64,000 nucleotides of DNA from Rhizobiales bacterium 32-66-11 (lineage in GTDB: Bacteria; Pseudomonadota; Alphaproteobacteria; Rhizobiales; Xanthobacteraceae), in contig NCEH01000038.1 in assembly GCA_002304505.1 (NCBI GenBank), positions 1 to 64,000 of the forward strand, given 5' to 3'. Under the pieces are notes generated by a model. That model saw only the letters and a program-made list of their open reading frames with translations. It did no database searches and was not told where the DNA came from. The translations under genes were made by a program, and so were the position numbers. Position 1 is the first letter of the stretch; each line of letters opens with the position of its first letter. This document shows, in pieces, positions 23,348-32,247 of this stretch.

Positions 23348-24536
23348 GCAGAGCCCGAGCACCAAGCGCGACGTCTGGATCACCGGCATTGGCCTTGTCT
23401 CCTCGCTGGGCGAAGGGCCGCAGGCCCATTGGCAGGCGCTCGCCGCCGGCACCGCGCCGGTCACCGATGCCGAGCGCTTCGCGCCTTATGTGGTGCATCC
23501 GCTGGTCAAGGTGAATTACGACAGCCAGATCCCCAAGAAGGGCGATCAGCGGCAGATGGAGCCCTGGCAGCGCATCGGCACCTATGCCGCCGGGCTGGCG
23601 CTTGACAGCGCCGGCATCGCCAAGAATGCGGACATCCTCGGCGAGACCGACATGATTGTCGCCGCCGGCGGGGGCGAGCGCGACTTCCAGGTGGATGCCG
23701 CCATCCTCAATGACATGCTGGTGTCCAACGATACCGGCCGCCTGCTGAACGAGCGCCTGCTGTCGGACCTGCGGCCGACCCTGTCGCTGGCCCAATTGTC
23801 CAATTTGCTGGCGGGCAACATCTCCATCGTGCACGGCGTCACCGGCTCCTCGCGCACCTTCATGGGCGAGGAAAGCGCGGGCGTGGATGCAACGCGCATC
23901 GCGTTTTCGCGCATCGCCGCCCGCCAGAGCGAGATCGCGCTGGTCGGCGGGGCCTATAATGCCGAGCGCGAGGACATGCTTCTCCTCTACGCGCTGAACG
24001 ATTTCTGCATGAAGAACGGCTTCCGGCCGATCTTCGGCACCGATGGCGCGCCGGGCATTCCCTCCGGCTCCATGGGCGCGTTTTTGGTGCTGGAATCGCC
24101 CGAGCACGCCACCGCGCGCGGCGCCAAGCCGCTGGCGAAGCTCTCCGGCGTCTGGTCGGAACGGGCGCAGCGCAACGTCGACGGCAGCGTCGCCGAAAAG
24201 GTGACGGCGCTGCTCGCCAAAGCCGGCACGACACCGGGCACCGCCGTATTCTCCGGCGCCACCGGCGGGCGCGGCGCCACCGAGGCGGAAGCGGAAGCCC
24301 TGCGCGCAAGCGCTCTGCCGGTCCGTTCGATCGCCAATCGCATCGGCCATGGCTTCGAGGCGCAGTTCGCCGCCGGCCTTGCCCTCGCGGCGCTGGCGGT
24401 GAGTGAGGGCACGCTGTTTCCCGCTTTGCCCGGCGATACGCTGGAGAATGGCAACGGCGCCGTTTCCCGCGTGATCGTCACCGCCGTCGGCCATTGGCGC
24501 GGCGAAGGCGCGGGGCTGGTGGAACGGGTGGATTGA
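23334..24536 (+). CDS. Beta-ketoacyl-ACP synthase paralogue lacking the catalytic Cys (FabF2XL position)
   Basis: KAS-fold protein of 400 residues, second elongation gene of the VLCFA cluster. The fold is recognisable (VWITGIGLVSSLGEG; RPIFGTDGAPGIPSGSMGAFLVLES), but the nucleophilic Cys motif is VTGSSRTFMGEE (Ser172-Ser173 where TACAT/S is expected). The first catalytic His (NAHGTST in active enzymes) is replaced by SGATGGRGATEAE; only the second His region (NRIGHGF) remains. I infer a non-condensing partner of the next gene product, analogous to a chain-length factor. In rhizobial clusters this position is called fabF2XL. Confidence 0.88.
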   Translation: MSMPEQSPSTKRDVWITGIGLVSSLGEGPQAHWQALAAGTAPVTDAERFAPYVVHPLVKVNYDSQIPKKGDQRQMEPWQRIGTYAAGLALDSAGIAKNADILGETDMIVAAGGGERDFQVDAAILNDMLVSNDTGRLLNERLLSDLRPTLSLAQLSNLLAGNISIVHGVTGSSRTFMGEESAGVDATRIAFSRIAARQSEIALVGGAYNAEREDMLLLYALNDFCMKNGFRPIFGTDGAPGIPSGSMGAFLVLESPEHATARGAKPLAKLSGVWSERAQRNVDGSVAEKVTALLAKAGTTPGTAVFSGATGGRGATEAEAEALRASALPVRSIANRIGHGFEAQFAAGLALAALAVSEGTLFPALPGDTLENGNGAVSRVIVTAVGHWRGEGAGLVERVD

Positions 24537-24732
24537 GCCTTATATCTCACGCATAAAGCGGGCGGACATCGGGGCTGGCGAGGGGCGCGCTGGAAGGCAC
24601 CATGACGTCCGTCCATGCGGGTGGAGGTGCGACGTCCCCCTCCCTCGCCGCCCCGCCGCCGTCCGTCATGGACGCGGCCCCAGGACGTGCGGACGTTCAC
24701 TCCGGTAGTGACGTCCTTGGAAGGAGGCGCCC

Positions 24733-26016
24733 GTGGCGCAGGCATATACGGACAAGTTCGGCCGCCCCATCGTGGTGGTGACCGGCATCGGCATCGTGAC
24801 CTCGCTGGGCCAGGGCAAGGCGGACAATTGGCGTCGGCTCACGGCGGGCGAGTCCGGCATCCACACCATCACCCGCTTTCCCCTTGAGGGCATGCGCACC
24901 ACCATCGCCGGCACCGTGGACTTCCTGTTCGACGGCCGCGTGCCCGCGCCCGACCTCTCCCAGCGCCTCGCCACCCTCGCGGCGGAAGAAGCCATCGCGG
25001 AGGCCGGCATCGGCACCAAGGGCAATTTCCCCGGCCCGCTGTTCGCCGCCGTGCCGCCGGTGGAGCTGGAATGGCCGGAAAAGCGCGCGCTGGCGGAAGT
25101 CGTGCCCCATAAGCCCCTGGTCTATCACGATCTTCTGGATGCGGCGGAGACGGGCAAATTCTCCGCCTGGCACGAGCGCTTCCTGTTCGGCTCGGTGGCG
25201 GACCGGCTCGCCGATCATTTCGGCACCCAGGGCCAGCCGATTTCCCTCTCCACCGCCTGCGCCTCCGGCGGCACGGCGATCCAGCTCGGCGTCGAGGCGA
25301 TCCGGCGCGGGGAATGCGATGTCGCGCTTTCGCTCGGCACAGACGGTTCGGTCCATCCCGAGGCGCTGATCCGCTTCTCCCTGCTCTCGGCGCTGACCAC
25401 CGCCAACGACAAGCCGGGCGAGGCGGCGCGCCCGTTCGCCAAGAATCGCGACGGCTTCGTGATGGCGGAAGGCGCCGCCGCTTTGGTGCTGGAAAGCCTG
25501 GAGCATGCCACCGCCCGTGGCGCCAAGATTCTCGGGGTGCTGGAAGGCTGCGGGGAGATGTCCGACAATTTCCACCGCACCCGCTCCAGCCCGGACGGCA
25601 AGCCCATCATCGGCTGCATGATGAATGCGCTGAAGGATGCCGGCATCACCCCCGGCGACGTGGATTACATCAACGCCCACGGCACCTCGACGCCCGAAAA
25701 CGACCGCATGGAATATGTCGGCATGAAAGCCGTGTTCGGCGAGGAGGCCCTGGCGGGCATCCCCATCTCGTCCAACAAATCCATGATCGGCCACACGCTT
25801 ACCGCCGCCGGCGCCATTGAAGCTGCGGTCTCGCTGCTGACCATCGCCAACGGCCGCATTCCGCCGACCATCAATTACAACATCCCCGACCCGGCGATCC
25901 CGCTGGACGTGGTGCCCAATGTCGCCCGTGACGCGCGCGTGAACCGCGTCATCTCCAATTCCTTCGGCTTCGGCGGGCAGAATGTGTGCCTGGTGCTGAC
26001 GGGGGAGCCGGCGTGA
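24733..26016 (+). CDS. Beta-ketoacyl-ACP synthase II, active type (FabF1XL position)
   Basis: Condensing enzyme of 427 residues for fatty-acid elongation on AcpXL. Full catalytic set: STACASGG (Cys176), YINAHGTSTPEND (His), SNKSMIGHTLTAAG (Lys and His). The GTG start at 24733 is supported by AAGGAGG at 24721-24727. A 196-bp spacer with several GACGTCC-like words precedes it, so it may have its own promoter. Confidence 0.94.
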   Translation: MAQAYTDKFGRPIVVVTGIGIVTSLGQGKADNWRRLTAGESGIHTITRFPLEGMRTTIAGTVDFLFDGRVPAPDLSQRLATLAAEEAIAEAGIGTKGNFPGPLFAAVPPVELEWPEKRALAEVVPHKPLVYHDLLDAAETGKFSAWHERFLFGSVADRLADHFGTQGQPISLSTACASGGTAIQLGVEAIRRGECDVALSLGTDGSVHPEALIRFSLLSALTTANDKPGEAARPFAKNRDGFVMAEGAAALVLESLEHATARGAKILGVLEGCGEMSDNFHRTRSSPDGKPIIGCMMNALKDAGITPGDVDYINAHGTSTPENDRMEYVGMKAVFGEEALAGIPISSNKSMIGHTLTAAGAIEAAVSLLTIANGRIPPTINYNIPDPAIPLDVVPNVARDARVNRVISNSFGFGGQNVCLVLTGEPA

Positions 26017-26071
26017 GGCACGGCTTCAGCCGCTGGCAGGCGCGGATGGGCGTTGCAGGGCGCGGACATCC

Positions 26072-26836
26072 ATGACCACGCCCGAAAACAAGCGGGTTCT
26101 CGTCACCGGCGGCGGGCGCGGCCTCGGCGCGGCGATCGTGCGCGCGCTGGCGGCGGCCGGCTATGACGTGACCTTCACCTATCGCAGCGCCGGCCCCGAG
26201 GCCGAGACGCTGCTTGCGGAGATCCGCGCCGCCTATCCGCAGGCCGCGATCGGCGCCAAGCCGGTGGACCTCGCAGACCGCGCCGCCGTCGAGGCCCTGG
26301 CGCAGGAGATCGAGGCGGACGCGGCCTATTACGGCTTCTGCCATAATGCGGGGGCGTCCTACGACACGCTCGCGGCCATGGTGGACCAGGACAAGGCCGA
26401 GCAGGTGATGCAGGTCAATCACCATGCCTTCGTGCGCCTCGCACGCGCCCTGGTGCGCCCCATGATCCGCGCACGGGTGGGCAGGATCGTCGCCATCGGC
26501 TCGGTGGCGGCATTGCAGGCCAACCAGGGCAATGTCGCCTACGCCGCCTCCAAGGCCGCCCTGCTGGCCCATGTGAAGGGCCTGGCCGTGGAGAGCGCCA
26601 AGCGCGGCGTCACGGTCAATTATGTCGCCCCCGGCTTCATCGACACGGCCATGCTCGCCAAGTTCGCCGATTATCGCGACCGCATGGCGGCCCAGATCCC
26701 CGCCGGGCGTTTCGCACAGGTGGATGAGGTCGCCGCGCTGGTCGGGTTTCTCTTCTCGCCGGGAGCAAGCTATATCACCGGGGCCGTGATCCCGGTGGAT
26801 GGGGGCCTCTCGGCCCAGCTTGCCGTCCATCGCTGA
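26072..26836 (+). CDS. Short-chain dehydrogenase/reductase, probable 3-oxoacyl-ACP reductase
   Basis: NAD(P)H-dependent SDR of 254 residues. N-terminal VTGGGRGLGAAIVRALA cofactor motif, CHNAGASYD (NNAG equivalent), IGSVAAL (Ser), YAASKAALLAH (Tyr-x3-Lys) and IPVDGGLSAQL at the end. Its place between the ketoacyl synthases and the alcohol dehydrogenase suggests it supplies the keto-reduction step for the VLCFA cluster. The six-gene rhizobial cluster as I know it has no such gene here, so the assignment is contextual. Confidence 0.85.
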   Translation: MTTPENKRVLVTGGGRGLGAAIVRALAAAGYDVTFTYRSAGPEAETLLAEIRAAYPQAAIGAKPVDLADRAAVEALAQEIEADAAYYGFCHNAGASYDTLAAMVDQDKAEQVMQVNHHAFVRLARALVRPMIRARVGRIVAIGSVAALQANQGNVAYAASKAALLAHVKGLAVESAKRGVTVNYVAPGFIDTAMLAKFADYRDRMAAQIPAGRFAQVDEVAALVGFLFSPGASYITGAVIPVDGGLSAQLAVHR

Positions 26837-26850
26837 CCTTCAGGACCAAA

Positions 26851-27873
26851 ATGCGCGCCCTTCAGCTCGTCTCCGACCGCAATCTCCAGATCGTCGACAT
26901 GCCCGAGCCCGACGCCCCCGGCGCGGGAGAGGTGCAGATCCGCGTCAAGGCGCTCGCCCTCAACCATATCGATGTGTGGGGCTGGCGCGGCATGGCATTC
27001 GCCAAGCGCAAGATGCCGCTGGTGGTGGGCGCGGAAGCCGCCGGTGAAGTGGTGGCGCTGGGCGCCGACGTGCGCGGGCTGAAGGTGGGACAGACGGTCG
27101 CCATGTACGGCGCCATGACCTGCGGCCATTGCAAGCAATGCCTCAAGGGCCGGGACAATCTGTGCGAAAGCGTCGGCGGCGTGCTGGGCTTCCACATCGA
27201 CGGCTTTGCCCGCGACGTCATCAACATGCCCGAGCGGCTGGTGATTCCCGCCCCCGAGGGCGTCTCCTTCGAGGAGGCGGGCTGCGCCGGCATTACCTTC
27301 TCCACCGTCGAGCACATGCTGTTCGATAACGCCAAGCTGGAAGCGGGCGAGACCGTGCTGGTCCATGCCGGCGGCTCGGGCATCGGCTCCGCCGCCATCC
27401 GCCTCGCCAAGGATATCGGCGCCACCGTCATTACTACGGTCGGCGACGATGAGAAGATGGAGAAGGCGAAGGCGCTGGGCGCCGACCATGTGATCAATTA
27501 CCGGGTCGACCGGTTCGAGCACGAGGTCCGCAAGATCACCAAGAAGGTGGGCGTGGACGTGGTGTTCGAGCATGTGGGCGCCGACACCTGGAACGCGTCG
27601 CTGCTCTCCATGAAGCCGGGCGCGCGGCTCGTCACCTGCGGCTCCACCTCCGGCGTGAGCGTGCAGATGAACCTGATGCAGCTGTTCCAGCGCCAGTACA
27701 AGATCTTCGGCTCGTTCGGCGCCACCATCCGCAATGTGGCGGACGGGCTGGAAAAGATGGGCCGGGGCGTGAAGCCGGTGATCGATACCGTCGTGCCGCT
27801 GGAGCGGTTCAACGAGGGGCTGGAGCGCCTGGAGAGCCGCAAGGTGTTCGGCAAGATCATCGTGCGCTTCTAA
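26851..27873 (+). CDS. Medium-chain zinc-type alcohol dehydrogenase/enoyl reductase (adh2XL position)
   Basis: MDR-family reductase of 340 residues. The structural-zinc cysteines are present (TCGHCKQCLKGRDNLCE, about residues 90-106), while the usual catalytic-zinc Cys is replaced (LNHIDVWGW). Rossmann motif VLVHAGGSGIGSAAIRLAKD follows. It corresponds to adh2XL in rhizobial clusters; probably an enoyl reductase or a related step on very-long-chain acyl-AcpXL. 14 bp after the SDR gene. Confidence 0.88.
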   Translation: MRALQLVSDRNLQIVDMPEPDAPGAGEVQIRVKALALNHIDVWGWRGMAFAKRKMPLVVGAEAAGEVVALGADVRGLKVGQTVAMYGAMTCGHCKQCLKGRDNLCESVGGVLGFHIDGFARDVINMPERLVIPAPEGVSFEEAGCAGITFSTVEHMLFDNAKLEAGETVLVHAGGSGIGSAAIRLAKDIGATVITTVGDDEKMEKAKALGADHVINYRVDRFEHEVRKITKKVGVDVVFEHVGADTWNASLLSMKPGARLVTCGSTSGVSVQMNLMQLFQRQYKIFGSFGATIRNVADGLEKMGRGVKPVIDTVVPLERFNEGLERLESRKVFGKIIVRF

Positions 27874-27896
27874 AGACCCTTGCGAGGAAACCGGCC

Positions 27897-28832
27897 GTGT
27901 CGCCGCTGAAGATCCTGTGGGGCCGTTTCATGCGGCGCATCCGCCGCGCGCTTGCCCCCATCGCCGAGAGCATCATCGTCGGCTTCGTGCGGGTGCTGGT
28001 GTGGTGGTCGCGGCTCTTTCCCATCTCCTGGTCCTCGGCGGTGGTGAGCACGCTCGCGCGCCTGCTGGGCCCGTTCTTCCTGGTGAGCCGCGTCGCGCGG
28101 CAAAACCTGCGCCGCGCCTTCCCGGAAAAGAGCGACGCCGAGATTCGGCGTATTCTAGATGGGGTGTGGGACAATCTCGGCCGCATGTCCGCGGAATTCG
28201 CCCATCTCGATCGGATCTGGGATTATGACCCGGTGCATCCCGGCAACGGGCGCATCGAGATCGTCGGCACCGAGGTGATGGCTCGCCTGCGCGACGACGG
28301 CAAGCCGGCGCTGTTCTTCACCTCCCACACCGGCAATTGGGAATTGAACGCCATCACCGGCGGCAAGCTGGGCGTGAAGGGCGGCGTGCTCTATCGCGCG
28401 CCCAACATCCAGAAGGCCGCCAAGCTGATCGAGGACATGCGGGCGGAGACCATGCCCGGCCTCATCCGCGCCAACCGCAATGCCGGCCGCCAAATGGCGC
28501 GGATGCTGGAAGAGGGCCAGCATATCGGCATGCTGGTGGATCAATATTGGGGCCAGGGCGTGGTGGTGGATTTCTTCGGCCGCCCCTGCCCCACCAATCC
28601 CACCTTGGCGCGGCTCGCCCGGCAGTTCGAATGCCCGGTGCACGGCATGCGGGTGATCCGCCTGCCGAAGGGGCGGTTCCGCATCGAGGTCACGGAAGAA
28701 ATCGCCCTGCCGCGCGATGCGGACGGCCGCATCGACGTGCAGGGTGCCATGCAGGCGGTGACGGCGGTGATCGAGGATTGGGTCCGCGAATATCCCGGCC
28801 AATGGCTCTGGCTGCATCGCCGCTGGCGATAA
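27897..28832 (+). CDS. lpxXL: Lipid A very-long-chain acyltransferase LpxXL
   Basis: Lysophospholipid/lauroyl-type acyltransferase of 311 residues that transfers the long chain from AcpXL to lipid A. It has an N-terminal membrane anchor, the HxxxxE acyltransferase motif SHTGNWELN, a VDQYWGQGV segment and a final PGQWLWLHRRWR. GTG start at 27897, 24 bp after the dehydrogenase gene. It is the last gene of the cluster. Confidence 0.92.
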   Translation: MSPLKILWGRFMRRIRRALAPIAESIIVGFVRVLVWWSRLFPISWSSAVVSTLARLLGPFFLVSRVARQNLRRAFPEKSDAEIRRILDGVWDNLGRMSAEFAHLDRIWDYDPVHPGNGRIEIVGTEVMARLRDDGKPALFFTSHTGNWELNAITGGKLGVKGGVLYRAPNIQKAAKLIEDMRAETMPGLIRANRNAGRQMARMLEEGQHIGMLVDQYWGQGVVVDFFGRPCPTNPTLARLARQFECPVHGMRVIRLPKGRFRIEVTEEIALPRDADGRIDVQGAMQAVTAVIEDWVREYPGQWLWLHRRWR

Positions 28833-28917
28833 TGACCGGGCGAAACGCTTCCGGCAAAATCCCACGCTTGCCCCCCGACCCCTTATCCTATAAAGCCGCG
28901 CTTTCCTTTTTTCGGGG

Positions 28918-29409
28918 ATGAACGATATGGGTTCGCGGCCGGTGGCCGTCATCATGGGCAGCCAGTCGGACTGGGAGACCATGCGGCACGCTGCGGAAAC
29001 GCTCGCAGCACTCGAGATCGGCAACGATGTGCGCATCGTCTCCGCCCATCGCACGCCTGAGCGCATGTTCGCCTTCGCCAAGGGGGCGAAAGCGGAAGGC
29101 TTCAAGGTGATCATCGCGGGCGCCGGCGGCGCGGCCCATCTGCCGGGCATGGTGGCGGCCCTGACGACGCTGCCGGTGTTCGGCGTGCCGGTGGAATCGA
29201 AAGCCATGTCCGGCCTGGACAGCCTCTATTCCATCGTCCAGATGCCGGCGGGCGTCCCCGTGGGCACGCTCGCCATCGGCAAGGCCGGGGCCACCAACGC
29301 CGCCTTGCTCGCCGCCGCCGTGCTGGCGCTCGGCGACGAGGCGCTGGCCGCGCGGCTCGAGGCCTATCGCGCCGAACGCACGGCAGCAGTCACGGAACGG
29401 CCGGTCTGA
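28918..29409 (+). CDS. purE: N5-carboxyaminoimidazole ribonucleotide mutase
   Basis: De novo purine synthesis: N5-CAIR to CAIR. 163 residues, class I PurE with [21 protein letters not shown] and [12 protein letters not shown]. The AT-rich stretch before it (CTTATCCTATAAAG at about 28880-28893) may contain its promoter. Four bases separate it from purK. Confidence 0.96.
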   Translation: MNDMGSRPVAVIMGSQSDWETMRHAAETLAALEIGNDVRIVSAHRTPERMFAFAKGAKAEGFKVIIAGAGGAAHLPGMVAALTTLPVFGVPVESKAMSGLDSLYSIVQMPAGVPVGTLAIGKAGATNAALLAAAVLALGDEALAARLEAYRAERTAAVTERPV

Positions 29410-29412
29410 TCC

Positions 29413-30513
29413 ATGCTGAAGCCCGGTTCCACCATCGGCATCCTCGGCGGGGGCCAGCTCGGCCGCATGATCGCCCTTTCGGCGGCCCAGCTCGGCCTGA
29501 AGACCCATATTCTGTGTCCGGACGCGGACAGCCCCGCCTTCCAGGTGGCCGCTGGCCATATCTGCGCCGCCTATGACGACGAAGCCGCCCTCGCCGAGCT
29601 GGCGCGGGTGAGCGATGTCGTGACGTATGAATTCGAGAATGTGCCTCTGGCCACGGCGCAATTTCTGGAACGCCACGTGCCCGTGCGGCCGGGGGCGAAG
29701 GCGCTGGCGATCACCCAGGACCGCCTGTTGGAAAAGAGCTTCGTGCGCGACCTCGGGATCGAAACCGCGCCGTTCGCCCCGGTGGACGATTTCGCCGGCC
29801 TGGAAGCCGCGGTGGCCAGCATCGGCCTGCCGGCGGTGCTGAAGACCCGCCGCTTCGGCTATGACGGCAAGGGGCAGGTGACGCTCCGCCCCGGCGACGA
29901 CCTCCACGCCGCGTGGCACGCCATCGGGGCGCAGAGCGCGATTCTGGAAGGCTTCGTGACATTCGAGCGCGAGGTTTCGGTGATCGCGGCGCGATGCATG
30001 GACGATGCGTTCGCGGCCTATGACGTGACCGAGAACGTGCACCGCGACCATATCCTGCACACCTCCACCGTGCCGGCCGCCGTGTCTCGGCAGGCCTCGG
30101 ACCGCGCGCATGCCATCGCCTGCAAGATCGCCGGCGCGCTCTCCTATGTGGGCGTGTTCGCGGTGGAATTGTTCATCACCTCCGCCGCCTCGGGCGAACA
30201 GGTGATCGTCAACGAGATCGCCCCGCGCGTACATAATTCCGGGCATTGGACGCAGGACGGCGCCGTCACCAGCCAGTTCGAGCAGCATGTTCGCGCCATT
30301 GCTGGCTGGCCGCTCGGCGATGCGTCTCGCCTCGGCGCGGTGCAGATGATCAATCTCATCGGGGCAGATGCGCACGATTGGGCGAAAATCCTGGCCGAGC
30401 CCGGCGCCCATCTGCACCTCTACGGCAAGGACGAGGCCCGCGCCGGCCGCAAGATGGGCCATGTGAACCGCCTGCGGCTCGACGGCCGCGTCTCGCCCAC
30501 CTCGACCTGCTGA
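29413..30513 (+). CDS. purK: N5-carboxyaminoimidazole ribonucleotide synthase
   Basis: ATP-grasp enzyme converting AIR plus bicarbonate to N5-CAIR; 366 residues. GILGGGQLGRMIALSA at the N-terminus, KTRRFGYDGKGQ, EREVSVIAAR and the metal-binding NEIAPRVHNSGHWT are all present. Complete; forms a purEK pair. Confidence 0.96.
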   Translation: MLKPGSTIGILGGGQLGRMIALSAAQLGLKTHILCPDADSPAFQVAAGHICAAYDDEAALAELARVSDVVTYEFENVPLATAQFLERHVPVRPGAKALAITQDRLLEKSFVRDLGIETAPFAPVDDFAGLEAAVASIGLPAVLKTRRFGYDGKGQVTLRPGDDLHAAWHAIGAQSAILEGFVTFEREVSVIAARCMDDAFAAYDVTENVHRDHILHTSTVPAAVSRQASDRAHAIACKIAGALSYVGVFAVELFITSAASGEQVIVNEIAPRVHNSGHWTQDGAVTSQFEQHVRAIAGWPLGDASRLGAVQMINLIGADAHDWAKILAEPGAHLHLYGKDEARAGRKMGHVNRLRLDGRVSPTSTC

Positions 30514-30537
30514 GAGCGGCCGCGCCCGAGCGTTGCG

Positions 30538-31137
30538 TCAAGCCGTCGCAGCGCCGAGGGAGCCGGCGACCAGGGTGCGCGCGATCCAGCGCACCGTGTC
30601 CTCGACCTGCGCCGTGTCGAGCCCGCAGATGTCCTTCAGCACCACCAGGGTCTCGATTCCTGCCAGCAGGGACAGGGCATTGACGAGGCGCGCGAAGGCC
30701 TCGGGCGGCATGGTGGCGGCGATGCCGCCCAGCGCGTCGGAGATCCACCGCACCCGCCGGCCGCCCCGGCTGGTGCCCTGGCCGGAGGCGGCGAGGGCGA
30801 GATAGGTGCGGAACAGTGCCTCGTGGCGCAGCACCATGGCCAGCACGCTCGCCACCACCTCCTCCGCCTGCCGGGCCGGGGGAAGCGCGCGCAGCCCTGC
30901 ATCCAGCATCACCCCGTCCACCTCCTCGGCGATGGCGTCCAGCAGCGCTTCCTGGGCCAGGGCCTCAGGGGTCGAGAAATAGCGATAGGCCGTGGCTCGC
31001 GAGATGGCGGCAGCGTCGGCCGCCTCGCCGACGGTGGGCGTGCGGCCTTCCGCGAGGAAGCGGCGCGCGGCGGCGAGGAGGGCAGCGCGCGTGCGCTGCT
31101 TCTGTGCGACCCGTTCACCCGACGATTGACGATCCAA
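30538..31137 (-). CDS. TetR-family transcriptional regulator
   Basis: Regulator of about 199 residues. The N-terminal helix-turn-helix (TPTVGEAADAAAISRATAYRYF, split by its turn) is typical of TetR; the ligand domain is unassigned. The start is uncertain: TTG at 31137 has AGAGG 6 bp upstream and is preferred here, TTG at 31158 is also open. Divergent from the cupin gene with a palindrome in the gap. Confidence 0.88.
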   Translation of the reverse strand: MDRQSSGERVAQKQRTRAALLAAARRFLAEGRTPTVGEAADAAAISRATAYRYFSTPEALAQEALLDAIAEEVDGVMLDAGLRALPPARQAEEVVASVLAMVLRHEALFRTYLALAASGQGTSRGGRRVRWISDALGGIAATMPPEAFARLVNALSLLAGIETLVVLKDICGLDTAQVEDTVRWIARTLVAGSLGAATA

Positions 31138-31151
31138 CGCAAACCTCTTAT

Positions 31152-31165
31152 GAGACAAATGTCTC
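31152..31165. promoter_or_regulatory. Candidate TetR operator
   Basis: GAGAC-AAAT-GTCTC perfect inverted repeat in the TetR/cupin divergent gap, followed by a related word (ATGAGATTTGTG, 31169-31180). Position and symmetry suggest autoregulation and control of the cupin gene. Confidence 0.55.
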
Positions 31166-31208
31166 GTTATGAGATTTGTGTATCAAAATTCAGGAAAGGG
31201 CACAAGCC

Positions 31209-31700
31209 GTGACACTTCTTTCACCCGCCGCCCTGGCTGAGGCGACGCCGCCTGAAGTCGGATCTTCGATCCATCTGCTGGGCACGATCGTCACGTTCCG
31301 AGGCATCGCCGCGCAGACGGAGGGCCATTATTCGCTGGTGGAAGCGGCGACCGCGCCCGGCGCCTTCACGCCGCCCCACGTCCATAGCGCGGATGCGGAA
31401 GCCTTCTATGTCCTTGAAGGGGAATATGAGGTGTTCCGCGATGGCGAGATCAGCCGGCATGGGCCGGGCGCTTTCGTCTACATGCCCCGCGGCACCGCCC
31501 ACGGCTTCCGCAATGCCGGTCCGGAAACGGCGCGCATGCTGGTGATTAACGTGCCCGGCGGCCTGCACGAGCAATTCTTTCTCGCGGCCGGCGAGCCGGC
31601 CGCCGGCCCCCTCGCCTTTCCACCGCCCCAAGCGCCGGATATCCCGAAGCTGATCGAGGTGGCGGGGCGCTATGGCATCACCCTATTGCCGCCGGAATAA
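31209..31700 (+). CDS. Cupin-domain protein (quercetin-2,3-dioxygenase-like)
   Basis: Single small-barrel cupin of 163 residues from the GTG at 31209 (AGGAAAGGG upstream). Metal-ligand pattern PPHVHSADAEAFYVLEG (two His, Glu) and the second motif GTAHGFRN (His) are complete. The family includes metal-dependent dioxygenases; substrate unknown. Divergent from the TetR gene, which likely regulates it. Confidence 0.82.
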   Translation: MTLLSPAALAEATPPEVGSSIHLLGTIVTFRGIAAQTEGHYSLVEAATAPGAFTPPHVHSADAEAFYVLEGEYEVFRDGEISRHGPGAFVYMPRGTAHGFRNAGPETARMLVINVPGGLHEQFFLAAGEPAAGPLAFPPPQAPDIPKLIEVAGRYGITLLPPE

Positions 31701-31727
31701 TGCAGTCATTATTCCTGCAATATCCAT

Positions 31728-32123
31728 TCATTTTGGCGCAATCTTCGGGAGAGGGATGAGCTTTCCCTCTTCCGCCTTGTAGAAATATTGGCTCGCCACC
31801 AGCCATCCCTTGAGCGGCCGCAACGGCGGAATGCAGGTGAGCAGAAGCAGGGGAAGCGTCGTCACCAGATGCACCCAGTACGGCGCCTCATGCGCCATTT
31901 CGAGCCAGATGGCGAACAGGGTCGAGGGCAGGCAGCCGAAGCAGATGACGAAGAAGGCAGGGCCGTCCGCCGGATCAGCGAAGGAATAATCGAGGCCGCA
32001 CACCTCGCACTTGGGCGCGAGCGTGAGGAACCCGTTGAACAGATGCCCTTGCCCGCAGCGCGGACAGCGGCCGCGCAAGCCGGTTTCCAGGGGGGACAAG
32101 GCGGGCCAGGAGGGAGTGGCCAT
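31728..32123 (-). CDS. DUF983 membrane protein
   Basis: Protein of 131 residues. Two CxxC-type pairs (RCPRCGQGHLF and CEVCGLDYSF) form a probable zinc knuckle, followed by two hydrophobic helices (FFVICFGCLPSTLFAIWL; LVTTLPLLLLTCIPPL) and a short tail. This is the DUF983 pattern; function unknown, and relatives often lie near respiratory or sulfur genes. Convergent with the cupin gene. Confidence 0.85.
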   Translation of the reverse strand: MATPSWPALSPLETGLRGRCPRCGQGHLFNGFLTLAPKCEVCGLDYSFADPADGPAFFVICFGCLPSTLFAIWLEMAHEAPYWVHLVTTLPLLLLTCIPPLRPLKGWLVASQYFYKAEEGKLIPLPKIAPK

Positions 32124-32247
32124 GATGATATCCAGTCACGTGCATTATTTGACTGCATATAATATACATTCAATTTAGTCGGGCAATGAGGGCCAATGTC
32201 GCAGTCTGGCGCAAGGGCGAGCGGAATCCACTTTTGCTGAAAACGCT

